Assembly: GCA_028284045.1 (NCBI GenBank)
Contig: JANQSN010000049.1
Span: 16,275 to 80,274, forward strand
Direction of reading: 5' to 3'
Origin: Alphaproteobacteria bacterium
GTDB lineage: Bacteria > Pseudomonadota > Alphaproteobacteria > DSM-16000 > Inquilinaceae
Length of the DNA stretch: 64,000 nucleotides
Position numbers and translations under genes: made by a program. The notes under the pieces were generated by a model, which searched no databases, had not been told where the DNA came from, and worked only from the letters and a program-made list of their open reading frames with translations. Positions 52,997 to 62,408 of the stretch are shown here, piece after piece; position 1 is the first letter of the stretch, and each line of letters begins with the position of its first letter.

Positions 52997-54232
52997 TCAA
53001 CCCGACCGTCCGGCCCCACAGGCCAGCGGTGGCCGGCCGGTCATCCGCTTGAAGCTGGCGGGATCGATCGCGCCTTCCGTGCAGATCGTCAGGATGCGGC
53101 TGTCCGGGGCGAGACCGATCGCGCGCGCGACCTTCGGGCGCACGGCGATCGCCAGCAACGCGGCCATGCCGGCCGCCCCGCTTTCGCCGGCGATGATCGG
53201 CGGATCGCCCTCCACCCCCTCCGCCAGGAGCAGCATCGTCGGGGCGATGGCGTCGTCGGAGATGGTCACGAAGGCGTCGACGCCGTCCTGCAGGATCTCC
53301 CAGGCGACCCGCGAAACCTCGCCGCAGGCCAGGCAGCCCATGACCGTGTCGAGCGCGCCGCCGACCCGTGTGGGGCGGGCCGCGGCGGCGCTGGCGGCCA
53401 GACACGCCGCCCGCTCCGGCTCCACGACGATCACCTTGGGCCGGCGGGGCCCCAGCGACTGCCAGAGATGCGCGACCACGGCGGCGGCGAACCCGCCGAC
53501 CCCGCCTTGCAGGAAGATATGCGTCGGCAACGTCCCTTTGGGCAGTTGGTCGAGGATCTCGCCGGCCAGCAGCGAATAGCCGCGCATCACCAGGTTCGGC
53601 GTCTCGTTGTCGCCGCCGGCGGAGGTGTCGGGCAGCGATATCCAGCCTTGCGCGCGACAGTCGGCCGCGGCCCGCGCCACGGCCTCGTCATAGACGCCGT
53701 CGACCGCGACGATGCGCGCGCCCAGCGCGGCGATGGCGTCGCGCCGCGCCTCGCCGACATGGCGCGGCAGGTAGATCACCGACCGGCAGCCGAACATGCG
53801 CGCACCCCAGGCGACGGCGGCGCCATGATTGCCGTCGCTGGCACAGGCGACCACGACGTCGCGCACCAGCGGCCGGGCTTCGCCGGCCACCAGGCTCGCC
53901 GCGCTGACCGGTTGGCCCGCGGCTGCGCCGGCAATCCGCTGGAGATGGTGCAGGACCGCGTAGGCGCCGCCCAACGCCTTGAAGCTCTTCAAGCGGAAGC
54001 GTTGGCCCTCGTCCTTGCACCACAGCCGGTCGAACCCGAGGCTGTCCGCCAGGCCGGGCAGCGAGACCAGGGGCGTCGGCCGGTAGTCGGGCCAGTTGGT
54101 GATTTCGCGGCCGGCGGCCTCGGTATCCGCAAGATCGATGATCTCGCGCTGACGGCGGCCATAGGCGCGGTGGGGATCGGATTGGCCGTTGAGGACGAGA
54201 GCGACGGCGACGTCCTGGAAGACCGTGGTCAA
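52997..54232 (-). CDS. dpaL: Diaminopropionate ammonia-lyase
   Basis: A 411-residue fold-type II PLP enzyme splitting 2,3-diaminopropionate into pyruvate and two ammonia. PLP lysine is in FRLKSFKALGGAYAV, phosphate-binding loop GGVGG (LQGGVGGFAAA), and ASDGNHGAAVAWGARMFG is the asparagine loop. CKDEGQRFRLKSFK and DTVMGCLACGEVSRVAWEIL are characteristic of DpaL rather than threonine dehydratase. The start is TTG at 54232 with GGGGAG 6 bases upstream. Adds another ammonia-releasing activity to the window. Confidence 0.93.
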   Translation of the reverse strand: MTTVFQDVAVALVLNGQSDPHRAYGRRQREIIDLADTEAAGREITNWPDYRPTPLVSLPGLADSLGFDRLWCKDEGQRFRLKSFKALGGAYAVLHHLQRIAGAAAGQPVSAASLVAGEARPLVRDVVVACASDGNHGAAVAWGARMFGCRSVIYLPRHVGEARRDAIAALGARIVAVDGVYDEAVARAAADCRAQGWISLPDTSAGGDNETPNLVMRGYSLLAGEILDQLPKGTLPTHIFLQGGVGGFAAAVVAHLWQSLGPRRPKVIVVEPERAACLAASAAAARPTRVGGALDTVMGCLACGEVSRVAWEILQDGVDAFVTISDDAIAPTMLLLAEGVEGDPPIIAGESGAAGMAALLAIAVRPKVARAIGLAPDSRILTICTEGAIDPASFKRMTGRPPLACGAGRSG

Positions 54233-54307
54233 GGGGTTCTCCCCGGCAGGCCTGGGGGCGGGGTCACGATGGGCCGGCCAACAGGCCGGTGGCGGCGCCG
54301 GGACGGC

Positions 54308-54727
54308 TCAAGCGGCCCTCAGCGCATGCTCGGCATGCGCCTTGATGGTGTTGGTCATGGCGAAGAAGCCGTTCTGGCGGTTCGGGCTCAGATGCCCGTC
54401 CAGACCCAGCTCTGAAAACACCTCGGCGATATCGTGGGACGCGATATAGTCGGCCGGCTGGCCGTCATACGCCGCCAGCAGGATGGCGATCAGCCCGCGC
54501 ACGATGAAGGCGTCGCTGTCCGCTTGCAGCGCGAGCCGCGGCGGCGGTCCGGCCTGGATGGTGCTGACCAGCCAGACTTGGCTGGTGCAGCCATGTACCT
54601 TGTTCGCGTCGACTTTGTGCTCGGCCGGCAGGTTCGGCAGCGTCCGGCCGAGTTCGATCAGATAGGCGAACCGGTCGTCCCAGTCGTCCAGGAAGGTGAA
54701 GGTGTCGATGATCTCGTCGAGGTCCAT
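54308..54727 (-). CDS. sufE: SufE family cysteine desulfuration protein
   Basis: A 139-residue sulfur acceptor for SufS in Fe-S cluster assembly. Active cysteine C47 lies in NKVHGCTSQVWL; ADSDAFIVRGLIAILLAAYDGQ and FSELGLDGHLSPNRQNGFFAM match the family. Start at 54727. The long upstream frame overlaps other genes and is not used. Encoded away from other suf genes, as is common in alphaproteobacteria. Confidence 0.95.
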   Translation of the reverse strand: MDLDEIIDTFTFLDDWDDRFAYLIELGRTLPNLPAEHKVDANKVHGCTSQVWLVSTIQAGPPPRLALQADSDAFIVRGLIAILLAAYDGQPADYIASHDIAEVFSELGLDGHLSPNRQNGFFAMTNTIKAHAEHALRAA

Positions 54728-54793
54728 GCCGGCTAATATGGCGCCGCGGCCGGGGCGGGTCCAGCATGCGGGGGATCCCCCGCGCGGCCGGTC

Positions 54794-55930
54794 ATGACGG
54801 CCGCGTGGCTGGCCGAGCTGGATACGCCGGCGCTGTTGCTCGATCGCGACCGGCTGACCGCCAACCTGGCGCGCATGCGCCGGCGGCTGGAGGACCACGG
54901 CGTGACCCTGCGGCCGCATCTGAAAACCGCGAAATCCCCGGCGGTCGCCCGTCTGGCCGTCGGCGACGGCGGCCCGATCACGGTGTCGACCCTGCGCGAG
55001 GCGGAGGGCTTCGCGGCGGCCGGCTTCGCCGACATCACCTACGCCGTCTCCATCACGCCCGCGCGCTTTGCGCGGATGGCCCGGCTGTTGGCGTCGGGCG
55101 TCCGGCTGACCGTCGTCACCGACGATGTGACGACCGCGGAGGCGCTGGTTGACTTTGCCGCACGGACGGGGGCGGGGCCGCGCGTGCTGATCGAAATCGA
55201 CACCGGCGGCCGGCGTGCCGGGGTGACGCCGGAGGACCCGCGGCTTCTGGCCATCGCCGACCGCCTGACGCGCGCGCCCGCGCTGGCGCTGGACGGCGTT
55301 CTGACCCATGCCGGGCATGCCTACGACGCCGCCGATACCGAAGCGGTCGCCCGCATCGCGGAGGCGGAACGGGCGGGCGTGGTGCGCGCGGCGGCCCGCC
55401 TGGCCGATGCCGGCCATCCGGTGCGGGTGGTCAGCGCCGGGTCGACGCCGACGGCGACGCATGCCCGCCATCTCGACGGCGTGACGGAGATGCGCCCGGG
55501 CGTCTACATGTTCCAGGACCTTCAGCAGTTCCTGCTGGGGTCCTGCGCGGAGGCGGATTTGGCGCTCAGCGTCCTGGCGACGGTGATCGGCCACAACCGG
55601 GCGGCGGGCAAGATCGTCGTCGATGCCGGGGCGCTGGCGCTGTCGAAGGATCGCGGTGCGGCGCTGCGCGACCCGGCCTTGGGCTACGGTCTCGTCCTGG
55701 ATGCGGATGGCGGACCATGTCCGGCCGGCCGGTTGGCGGTGCAGGAGCTGCATCAGGAGCATGGCCTGATCCCGGTGGCCGACGACGCGGATTTCGCCGC
55801 CCTCGCCGTCGGCAGCCGCGTGCGCATTCTGCCCAACCATGCCTGCATCACCGCGGCCGCCTTCGACCACTATCGGGTGGTGGCCGCCGACGGAACGCTG
55901 GAGACCTGGCCGCGGTTCAACGGTTGGTAG
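54794..55930 (+). CDS. D-threonine aldolase/D-serine dehydratase-type PLP enzyme (fold type III)
   Basis: A 378-residue alanine-racemase-fold enzyme. DTPALLLDRDRLTANLARM opens the barrel; RPHLKTAKSP holds the PLP lysine; VSAGSTPTATHA is the phosphate loop; the C-terminal domain ends with RVRILPNHACITAAAFDHYRVV, whose PNHAC histidine and cysteine bind the divalent metal of the DSD1-like group. Substrate (D-threonine, D-serine or 3-hydroxyaspartate) not resolved. Divergent from sufE. Confidence 0.88.
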   Translation: MTAAWLAELDTPALLLDRDRLTANLARMRRRLEDHGVTLRPHLKTAKSPAVARLAVGDGGPITVSTLREAEGFAAAGFADITYAVSITPARFARMARLLASGVRLTVVTDDVTTAEALVDFAARTGAGPRVLIEIDTGGRRAGVTPEDPRLLAIADRLTRAPALALDGVLTHAGHAYDAADTEAVARIAEAERAGVVRAAARLADAGHPVRVVSAGSTPTATHARHLDGVTEMRPGVYMFQDLQQFLLGSCAEADLALSVLATVIGHNRAAGKIVVDAGALALSKDRGAALRDPALGYGLVLDADGGPCPAGRLAVQELHQEHGLIPVADDADFAALAVGSRVRILPNHACITAAAFDHYRVVAADGTLETWPRFNGW

Positions 55931-56118
55931 AGGACGTGTCCGGGACGGGCGAGCGAGGGGTGGGTGGCTCCCGCACCGGATGCGTCGCCGGCGGTGCAGC
56001 ATTCGGGGGTTTTCTGCGGATCGACGGTCGATTAGCATGATTACCGAAAGTCGGTCAGAGGGTTGTGCCCGATTTGGACCGGCGGTGAGGGACCACGATT
56101 TGGGACGTAGAAGGGGCC

Positions 56119-57450
56119 ATGACCTCGATTGAGGAATTGCGCCGACGGGTCCAGGCGGCACAGTCCACGGTCGGCCAGCTCGGCAGCGAGGGCCGTGAGT
56201 ACGGCGATCGCCTTTCGGAACTCGTCGACGGCCTCAACCATCGGCTTCGCCGACAGGAAGAGGAACTGACGGTCCTGCGCGCCGAACGCGATCGGCTGGC
56301 GCACGAGGCCGGCGACCTGAAGGACATGCTGAACACCCTGCTCGGGGCGGTGGAGCATCGCGGCGGCGAGCCGGGGGACGGCACCATGCGCACGCTCTAC
56401 GACCGCTTGTCCGACCTGTCCGACGCGCCGGATGACGGCGCCGGCGCGGTTTCGGGCGCGCGACTGCCGGGTCTCGGTATGGCCGCCGACGCGCGGCTTG
56501 CCGAGACACCGGCGGCCGCGATTACGCCCGCGGCGCCGGAGCCGCTGGTGCTGGAGGACCCGCTGGCCGGGATCGTCGCCCGACCAGCGGAGGTTGCCGA
56601 CCGCGACGACGCGACCGACACGCCGGCTGCGGTCGACCTGTCCGAGGCGACGGCCGAGTCGACCGATCCCGCAGCCGAGGCGACGGACGCCACGGTCGAG
56701 ACGACCGATCCCGCGACCGAGACGACTGACGCCATGGGCGATGCGACGAGCGACGCCCCGGACGACTCGACCGGGACGGCCGCCATGACCGGCACGGTCG
56801 ATGCGGTGGCCTCGTTGGATGTCGGCATCGACCCGGCCGACCTGGTGTCGGAACCGCCGACCGGGGCGCCGGTCACCGACGCGCCGCTCGCCGGAGAGGC
56901 ATCGCCCTGGCCGTCGGTCGGCGACGATGATCGATCCGCCGGCGCTGGTGCCAATGTCGGCCGCCCGGACCTGGAGGCCTTGGCGGCCGATGTCGCCGCC
57001 GCGGTGGCCGGGCAACTGCCGGGCGGTTCGGACGGCCTGACGCCGCTGGGCGGCGGTGCCGGGCGGCGGGAGGAGGAGAACCTGACGGCCATGCCGGGGA
57101 CGCCGCCGCGCAATCCCGCCGCACGGCCGCTGACGGCGATGCCGGATCCCCGCGCCCCATCCGTCCGGCCGCTGTCGGAAGACAGCGTGCGTCCCCCATT
57201 GCAACCCCAGGTGCCGCCGCTCTCCGCGGCGATCGGCGACGGGCCGGACGGCGGCACGCATGATGACGACGCCGACGAGGAGACGGAGGCGGCGGACCAG
57301 GGGATCGCCGGCAGCCGCGTATCGGCGCCCGGCATCGAGGTGCGCGTCGCCGGCAGCGAGGAGGGCGGACGCTCCCGCCCCTTCGAGCGGATCATTCAAA
57401 AGATGAGCGTCGCCGCCCAGGCGAACCAGAAGAAGCCCGGTGATCCCTGA
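56119..57450 (+). CDS. Hypothetical protein: coiled coil plus long acidic disordered region
   Basis: A 443-residue protein without a recognised enzyme domain. Residues ~3-75 form a coiled coil (IEELRRRVQAAQSTVGQLGSE, LNHRLRRQEEELTVLRAERDRLAHEAGDLKDMLNTLLGAVE). Residues ~125-240 are a Thr/Glu/Asp/Ala-rich repeat of TTDPATE type, then proline-rich segments and a basic C-terminus (FERIIQKMSVAAQANQKKPGD). Soluble, no signal peptide. The coiled-coil start resembles small alphaproteobacterial proteins sometimes linked to cell-envelope or division functions; I cannot assign one. Confidence 0.75.
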   Translation: MTSIEELRRRVQAAQSTVGQLGSEGREYGDRLSELVDGLNHRLRRQEEELTVLRAERDRLAHEAGDLKDMLNTLLGAVEHRGGEPGDGTMRTLYDRLSDLSDAPDDGAGAVSGARLPGLGMAADARLAETPAAAITPAAPEPLVLEDPLAGIVARPAEVADRDDATDTPAAVDLSEATAESTDPAAEATDATVETTDPATETTDAMGDATSDAPDDSTGTAAMTGTVDAVASLDVGIDPADLVSEPPTGAPVTDAPLAGEASPWPSVGDDDRSAGAGANVGRPDLEALAADVAAAVAGQLPGGSDGLTPLGGGAGRREEENLTAMPGTPPRNPAARPLTAMPDPRAPSVRPLSEDSVRPPLQPQVPPLSAAIGDGPDGGTHDDDADEETEAADQGIAGSRVSAPGIEVRVAGSEEGGRSRPFERIIQKMSVAAQANQKKPGDP

Positions 57451-57558
57451 CCACGAGGCGATGGCGGGCCACCGCGCCGGCCGGCGCCGACCCTCGGCCT
57501 GTGGCTGACTGCCCTCGCTCCTCACGATCCGCAAGACCCCCCAACGACCCCCACGACC

Positions 57559-58239
57559 ATGACGGCGATGATCCTGACCCGCGAGAGCATCGCGGCCGGC
57601 GCGCTGCTCGACATGCTGCGCGCGGAGGGCGTGGCCGATGTCTGGAGCGATGCGGACATTGACCGGTCGGCGCGCGACACCCTGGCCCATAAGCCGCCCG
57701 GCGATGTCTGGGTCTTCGCCTATGGTTCGCTGATCTGGAATCCGATGATCCGGTTCGTCGAGCAGCGGGTGGCCCGGGTGCACGGCTATCATCGCCGGTT
57801 CTGCCTGTCGGTGGATCGCGGGCGCGGCAGCCCAGAGGCGCCGGGCCTGATGCTGGCACTCGACCGCGGCGGCTCGGTGCGGGGGCTCGCCTTCCGCCTG
57901 GCGTGCGGCAGCGAGGCGGAGGAGTTCGCCGTGCTGTGGCGCCGCGAGATGGTTACCGGCGCCTACCGACCGCGCTGGCTGACGGCGCGGACGCCCGACG
58001 GTCCGGTGAGCTGCTTGGTCTTCGTCATGAACCTGGGACATTGCCGCTATACCGGGCGGCTCGACGAGGACGAGGTCGCCCGCCGCTTGGCCCGCGCCGC
58101 CGGTACCTTGGGCAGCAATGCCGGCTATCTCTACAACACGGCGGAGCAGCTTCACGCCCATGCCATTCCGTGCAGCGGCCTGGACCGTCTGGCGGCGCAG
58201 GTGCGCCGGCTGGGCGGCGCCCCATCCGGCGTTGGCTGA
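57559..58239 (+). CDS. chaC: Gamma-glutamylcyclotransferase (ChaC family)
   Basis: A 226-residue glutathione-specific cyclotransferase releasing 5-oxoproline and Cys-Gly. [12 protein letters not shown] (about 51-62) is the YGSL substrate motif, [30 protein letters not shown] follows, and [17 protein letters not shown] contains the catalytic Glu region. [16 protein letters not shown] is the C-terminal signature. A second ATG nine bases on could also be used. Confidence 0.92.
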   Translation: MTAMILTRESIAAGALLDMLRAEGVADVWSDADIDRSARDTLAHKPPGDVWVFAYGSLIWNPMIRFVEQRVARVHGYHRRFCLSVDRGRGSPEAPGLMLALDRGGSVRGLAFRLACGSEAEEFAVLWRREMVTGAYRPRWLTARTPDGPVSCLVFVMNLGHCRYTGRLDEDEVARRLARAAGTLGSNAGYLYNTAEQLHAHAIPCSGLDRLAAQVRRLGGAPSGVG

Positions 58240-58256
58240 GCGGACGGTCGGCGGGC

Positions 58257-58736
58257 ATGGCGCGCGCTGCGTTCTGGAAGAAGCCGCTGGCGGCGCTGAG
58301 CGACGCCGAGTGGGAGGCCCTGTGCGACGGCTGCGGCAAATGCTGCCTGACCAAGCTGCGCTGCGAGGAGACCGACCGGGTCTATTTCACCGATGTCGGC
58401 TGCAAGCTGTTGGACAAGAAGACGTGCCGCTGCGGCAACTACGCCGAGCGCACGCGGCTGGTGCCCGACTGCGTGGTGCTGACCAAGGAGACGATCGACC
58501 AGCTCGACTGGCTGCCGCATAGCTGCGCCTATCGCCGCCGGGCGGAGGGCCGCGACCTCGCCTGGTGGCACCCGCTGATCTCCGGCGATCCGGAGACGGT
58601 GCACCGGGCCGGCATCTCCGTGCGCGGTCGCATCGTGTCGGAGACCGAGGTGAGCGAGGAAGAGCTGGAGGACCGGCTGGTCGATTGGCCGGACTGGCCG
58701 GCGCGCCTGTCCGCCCACCGCCGCCGCCGCGCCTGA
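58257..58736 (+). CDS. YcgN family cysteine cluster protein (UPF0260)
   Basis: A 159-residue protein with a zinc/iron-type cysteine cluster: [15 protein letters not shown] and [16 protein letters not shown], with further C in [33 protein letters not shown] is the standard opening. Function unknown. Follows chaC by 17 bases; ATG at 58257. Confidence 0.93.
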   Translation: MARAAFWKKPLAALSDAEWEALCDGCGKCCLTKLRCEETDRVYFTDVGCKLLDKKTCRCGNYAERTRLVPDCVVLTKETIDQLDWLPHSCAYRRRAEGRDLAWWHPLISGDPETVHRAGISVRGRIVSETEVSEEELEDRLVDWPDWPARLSAHRRRRA

Positions 58737-58773
58737 CGCTGGCGGCGCGGGTCGGGCCGCCGGCTCTCGCGAA

Positions 58774-58789
58774 TGTGACCCCCGTCACA
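58774..58789. promoter_or_regulatory. CRP-like operator upstream of the DUF2141 gene
   Basis: TGTGA-CCCCCG-TCACA matches the CRP consensus TGTGA-N6-TCACA perfectly, with one more paired base inside (C/G). It lies 135 bases before the DUF2141 start in a 187-bp gap. CRP/FNR-family proteins of alphaproteobacteria often use such sites; the specific regulator is unknown. Confidence 0.5.
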
Positions 58790-58923
58790 CCCTTTGCATC
58801 CAAGAGGCGCTATACCAATTCTTAACGCGACGGGATTGCCGGCGCGGATCGTCGTGCCGGCGGACAAGGACGCGCCAGGGCACGCCGGCCGGCAAGCCCA
58901 TCAGAGGCATCGAGGTTCTCAAG

Positions 58924-59409
58924 ATGGTGACGGATCACGGACAGCACGGTCGCGGTCGGGCGACGCGGTGGGGCGGCTGGATCGGCCGCCGGGCGGCGCT
59001 GGCGCTGGCGGGCTTGATGGTGGCGCTGTCGGCGGGCGAGGCGGCGGCGAACCAGGTGACGCTGCGGATCGAGGGCCTGCGCTCCGACGCAGGGCTGGTG
59101 CGCATCGGCATCTTCAAGGCCTCGGAGAGCTTTCCGTCGGCGGGCCGCGTGGCCGGCGTCGAGGTCGACGCCAAGCAGGGGCAGGTGGTGGCGGTCATCC
59201 CCGGCCTGGAACCCGGCGAATATGCCATCGCCATCCATCACGACGAGGACGGCGACGGCGAGTTCGACACCAACTTCATCGGCTTGCCGTTGGAAGGCTA
59301 CGGCTTCTCCAACGACGCGCCCGTCGGCTTCGGCCCGCCCGATTTCGAGGACGCGGCGATCCAAGTGGCCGGTGCGGAGACGCGCGCGGCCCTGAGGGTC
59401 CGGTACTGA
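58924..59409 (+). CDS. DUF2141 exported protein
   Basis: A 161-residue secreted beta-sandwich protein. Signal segment ALALAGLMVALSAGEAAA (about 25-42), then VTLRIEGLRSDAGLVRIGIFKASESFP, GEYAIAIHHDEDGDGEFDTNFIGLPLEGYGFSNDA, the family hallmark with an acidic loop that may bind calcium. GAGG lies 8 bases before the ATG. Function unknown. Confidence 0.9.
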   Translation: MVTDHGQHGRGRATRWGGWIGRRAALALAGLMVALSAGEAAANQVTLRIEGLRSDAGLVRIGIFKASESFPSAGRVAGVEVDAKQGQVVAVIPGLEPGEYAIAIHHDEDGDGEFDTNFIGLPLEGYGFSNDAPVGFGPPDFEDAAIQVAGAETRAALRVRY

Positions 59410-59422
59410 CGCGGGCTGGCCG

Positions 59423-60958
59423 TCAGGCCGTTTCGCCCGCCCCGACCACGCTGTCGAGTAGCAGGCGCCGCATCTCCTGCTGAAGGCGGGCGAGATCGAC
59501 CGGCTTAGGGATGTGCACATGGCCGTGGGACTCGATCCGGCGGATCGTCTCCGGCGTGCTGTCGCCGGTGACCACGATCGCCGGGATCGGGCGGCCGAGC
59601 GCGGCGCGCACCGCGGCAATCACCGACACGCCGTCATCGTCCCCCGGTAAGCGATAGTCCACGAGCAGAAGGTCCGGCGGTCCGTCGTGCCGCTTCAGCG
59701 CCGCCAGCACGTCGCTGGCATGGGTGCCGGCGGCGACCTGGCAACCGAGCGTGCCGAGCAGCCGCTCGGTTACCCGGGCGACCCTAGGGTCGTCCTCCAC
59801 CAGCCCGACCAGGACGCTCGGCACATCGGCCAGCGGCACGCTCTGCGCCGTGCTGACCGGGGCGGGGCGGCTGTCCGCCGCCGCGCGCGGCGCCACCACG
59901 GCGAAGGCCGACCCGCGGCCGATCTCCGAACGGACCAGCAGGCGGTGGTCGAGCCGCCGCGCCAGCCGATCGACGATCGCCAGACCCAGGCCGAGCCGCC
60001 GCGTCGTGCCCGCCGCGTCGTCCGCGGCGCGAAAGAAGGGTTGCACGATCCGCTCCAGGTCGTAGGGCGCGATGCCGATGCCACTGTCCACCACCTGGAT
60101 CGCCACATCCGAGCCCCGGCGTCGGCACCCCATCACCACGCCGCCGGTGACCGTGTAGCGGATGGCGTTGGACACCAGATTGCGGAGCATCTGCTCCAGC
60201 AGCACCCGGTCGCTGATGACGACGGCGCTGGTCGCCACCACCCGCAGCCTGAGACCGGCGGCGCGCGCCAGGGGCCGGACCTCGCTGGCGATCTTCTGCA
60301 GCATCGGGGCGACCGCCACCGGGGCCGTCGCCGGCGCCAGGCCGCCGCCTTCCAGCCGGTCGACATAGAGGAAGGTGTCGACCACCTCCGCCATGGCGGC
60401 GAGCTGGCCTTGCATGTCGTCCAGCAGGTCGCGGGTTTCCGCATCGTCCCAATGGCGCAACAGGCCGTGGATCATCGCCAGGACCTGAAGCGGCTGGCGA
60501 AGATCGTGGCTGGCCGCCGCCAGCATGCGGGTCATGTCCAGCGGTCCCGCGCCATCCGGCGGGTTGGCCGGTGCTGTGGGCGGCGCGGGACAGGCGACGG
60601 TCAGGCACAGGCCGCCGATCGTCCCGTCGGCCGCCATCAGGATCCGCCAGTCGAGCACCGCCGGCGTCGCGCCGGACGGGGGATCGAGGATCGCGGCCAG
60701 GGGCTCGGTGGTGTGGCCATGCGCCTCGGCGCCGACCAGGCTGCGGGCCATGGTCTGGCGCAGCCGCGCCTGGGCCTCGCCGGCGACCGCCGCGGTAACC
60801 GGCTCGCCCACCGAGACCCCGGTCAGTCGGGTGAAGGCGGGGTTGGCTCGGCGGATCGTCAGTGACGGGTCGACCAGCGCAACGGCGACCGGCAGGGCAT
60901 CGACCAAGGCGCGATCCCAGGCCGAGTCGTCCCCGCTGTCGGTCCCCATCCCTGTCAT
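59423..60958 (-). CDS. PAS-containing hybrid sensor histidine kinase/response regulator
   Basis: A 511-residue cytosolic kinase. PAS (~15-120, LVDALPVAVALVDPSLTIRRANPAFTRLTGV), HisKA with phospho-His in ASHDLRQPLQVLAMI, HATPase_c (LRNLVSNAIRYT, DSGIGIAPYDLERI, RRLGLGLAIVDRL) and a C-terminal receiver (LLLVDYRLPGDDDGVSVI, TGDS, PKPVD). SHDLRQPLQ kinases of this layout include FixL-like and LuxQ-like orphan hybrids. Start set at 60958 (alternatives 60949 and 61033). Faces the DUF2141 gene tail to tail. Confidence 0.88.
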   Translation of the reverse strand: MTGMGTDSGDDSAWDRALVDALPVAVALVDPSLTIRRANPAFTRLTGVSVGEPVTAAVAGEAQARLRQTMARSLVGAEAHGHTTEPLAAILDPPSGATPAVLDWRILMAADGTIGGLCLTVACPAPPTAPANPPDGAGPLDMTRMLAAASHDLRQPLQVLAMIHGLLRHWDDAETRDLLDDMQGQLAAMAEVVDTFLYVDRLEGGGLAPATAPVAVAPMLQKIASEVRPLARAAGLRLRVVATSAVVISDRVLLEQMLRNLVSNAIRYTVTGGVVMGCRRRGSDVAIQVVDSGIGIAPYDLERIVQPFFRAADDAAGTTRRLGLGLAIVDRLARRLDHRLLVRSEIGRGSAFAVVAPRAAADSRPAPVSTAQSVPLADVPSVLVGLVEDDPRVARVTERLLGTLGCQVAAGTHASDVLAALKRHDGPPDLLLVDYRLPGDDDGVSVIAAVRAALGRPIPAIVVTGDSTPETIRRIESHGHVHIPKPVDLARLQQEMRRLLLDSVVGAGETA

Positions 60959-61151
60959 TCTCGTCGCAGTCCCCCGGCCCGGGCGATCTTCGCAGGCGGC
61001 GCGGCACATCACAAGGTACGGTCCGCAACCCATCGGTGCCGGCCCGAGGCGTGGCGGCCGTGCGGATTGGCCCGTGCGTCAGGGGGCGAATCGCGCTATG
61101 GCGGAGATCGGCTCCCCGTCGCCGGACCGTTCACCGTCATCCTTCCCGATC

Positions 61152-62384
61152 ATGGCCGCTTCCCGCTCGCCGCTCGCCCCGCCGCACTTTCCCGACATGC
61201 CGGCCGTCGCCGGCGTCGCCTCCGCGGTCGGCGCCTGCGGCCTGAAGGCCGACGGGGCGGCCGATCTGTGGTTGGCGGTGATGGCGCCGGCCGGCGCGGT
61301 GGCCGGCGTGCTGACCCGATCGCGCTGCCCGTCCGCGCCCGTGGATTGGTGCCGCGGCGCGCTGGGCCAGGGCCGCGTGCGGGCGATCGTCGTCAATGCG
61401 GGCAACGCCAACGCCTATACCGGTGCGGCCGGCCGCGCGACGGTCGAGGCGACGGCGGCGGCGGCGGCGGGCCTCGCCGGCTGCGGCCCCGAGCAGGTGA
61501 TGATCGCCTCCACCGGCGTGATCGGCGAGCCGCTGGATGCCGCCCGGCTGACCGGCCCGCTGCCGGCGCTGTGGCGGGCGGCGGCCCCCGGTGGCTGGCC
61601 CGCGGCGGCGGCGGCGATCGGCACGACCGATACCTTCCCCAAGGGGGCTTCCGCGCAAACGACGATCCACGGGCAGGCGGTGACCGTCGTCGGCATCGCC
61701 AAGGGCTCCGGCATGATCGCCCCCGACATGGCGACCATGCTGGCCTTCGTCTTCACCGACGCGGCGATCCCGGCCCCGGTCCTGCAGCGCCTGACGGAGC
61801 GGGCGAATGCCGTCAGCTTCAACTGCCTGACGGTCGACGGGGATACCTCGACCAGCGACACGCTGTTGGTGGTGGCGACGGGGGCCGCCGGCCATCCGCC
61901 GGTCGCCGATGCGGACGACCCGGCGCTGGCCGGCTTCGCCGACACGCTGGCGCGGGTGATGGTGGATCTGGCGCGCCAGGTGGCCGGGGACGGCGAGGGT
62001 GCGCGCAAGCGGATCACCATCATGGTGTCCGGCGCTGCCGATCCCGACATGGCGCGGCAGGTCGGCCTGGCCATCGCCAATTCGCCCTTGGTGAAGACGG
62101 CGATCGCCGGCGAGGACGCCAATTGGGGACGCATCGTCATGGCGGTGGGCAAGTCCGGCGCGCCGACCGATCGCGACCGCCTGGCCATCCGCATCGGCGG
62201 CGTCGCGGTGGCGGCCGAGGGCCGCGCCGTCGCCGGCTATGACGAGACGCCGGTCGCCCGGCACCTGCGCGGACACGAGATCGATATCGCCGTGGATCTC
62301 GGCCTGGGGCCGTCGGCGGCGACGGTTTGGACCTGCGATCTGACGCATGGCTATATCGACATCAATGCCAGCTACCGCAGCTAG
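61152..62384 (+). CDS. argJ: Bifunctional ornithine acetyltransferase/N-acetylglutamate synthase ArgJ
   Basis: A 410-residue arginine-biosynthesis enzyme that is autoprocessed at the conserved threonine in KGSGMIAPDMATMLAF, giving alpha and beta chains. VVNAGNANAYTGAAGRATVEATAAAAAG and EDANWGRIVMAVGKSGA are family signatures; the C-terminus ends in YIDINASYRS as expected. The ATG at 61152 gives the usual LAPPHFPDMPAVAGV opening; ATG at 61098 with AGGGGG upstream would add 18 residues. Confidence 0.95.
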   Translation: MAASRSPLAPPHFPDMPAVAGVASAVGACGLKADGAADLWLAVMAPAGAVAGVLTRSRCPSAPVDWCRGALGQGRVRAIVVNAGNANAYTGAAGRATVEATAAAAAGLAGCGPEQVMIASTGVIGEPLDAARLTGPLPALWRAAAPGGWPAAAAAIGTTDTFPKGASAQTTIHGQAVTVVGIAKGSGMIAPDMATMLAFVFTDAAIPAPVLQRLTERANAVSFNCLTVDGDTSTSDTLLVVATGAAGHPPVADADDPALAGFADTLARVMVDLARQVAGDGEGARKRITIMVSGAADPDMARQVGLAIANSPLVKTAIAGEDANWGRIVMAVGKSGAPTDRDRLAIRIGGVAVAAEGRAVAGYDETPVARHLRGHEIDIAVDLGLGPSAATVWTCDLTHGYIDINASYRS

Positions 62385-62408
62385 CCGGCAGCAGCGCCCA
62401 GGCGGCCG

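Noticed and set aside
54728..56161. 617-codon minus frame covering the aldolase/racemase gene upstream of sufE
   Set aside because: Only the last 139 codons show SufE homology; the rest is antisense to a complete PLP enzyme gene.
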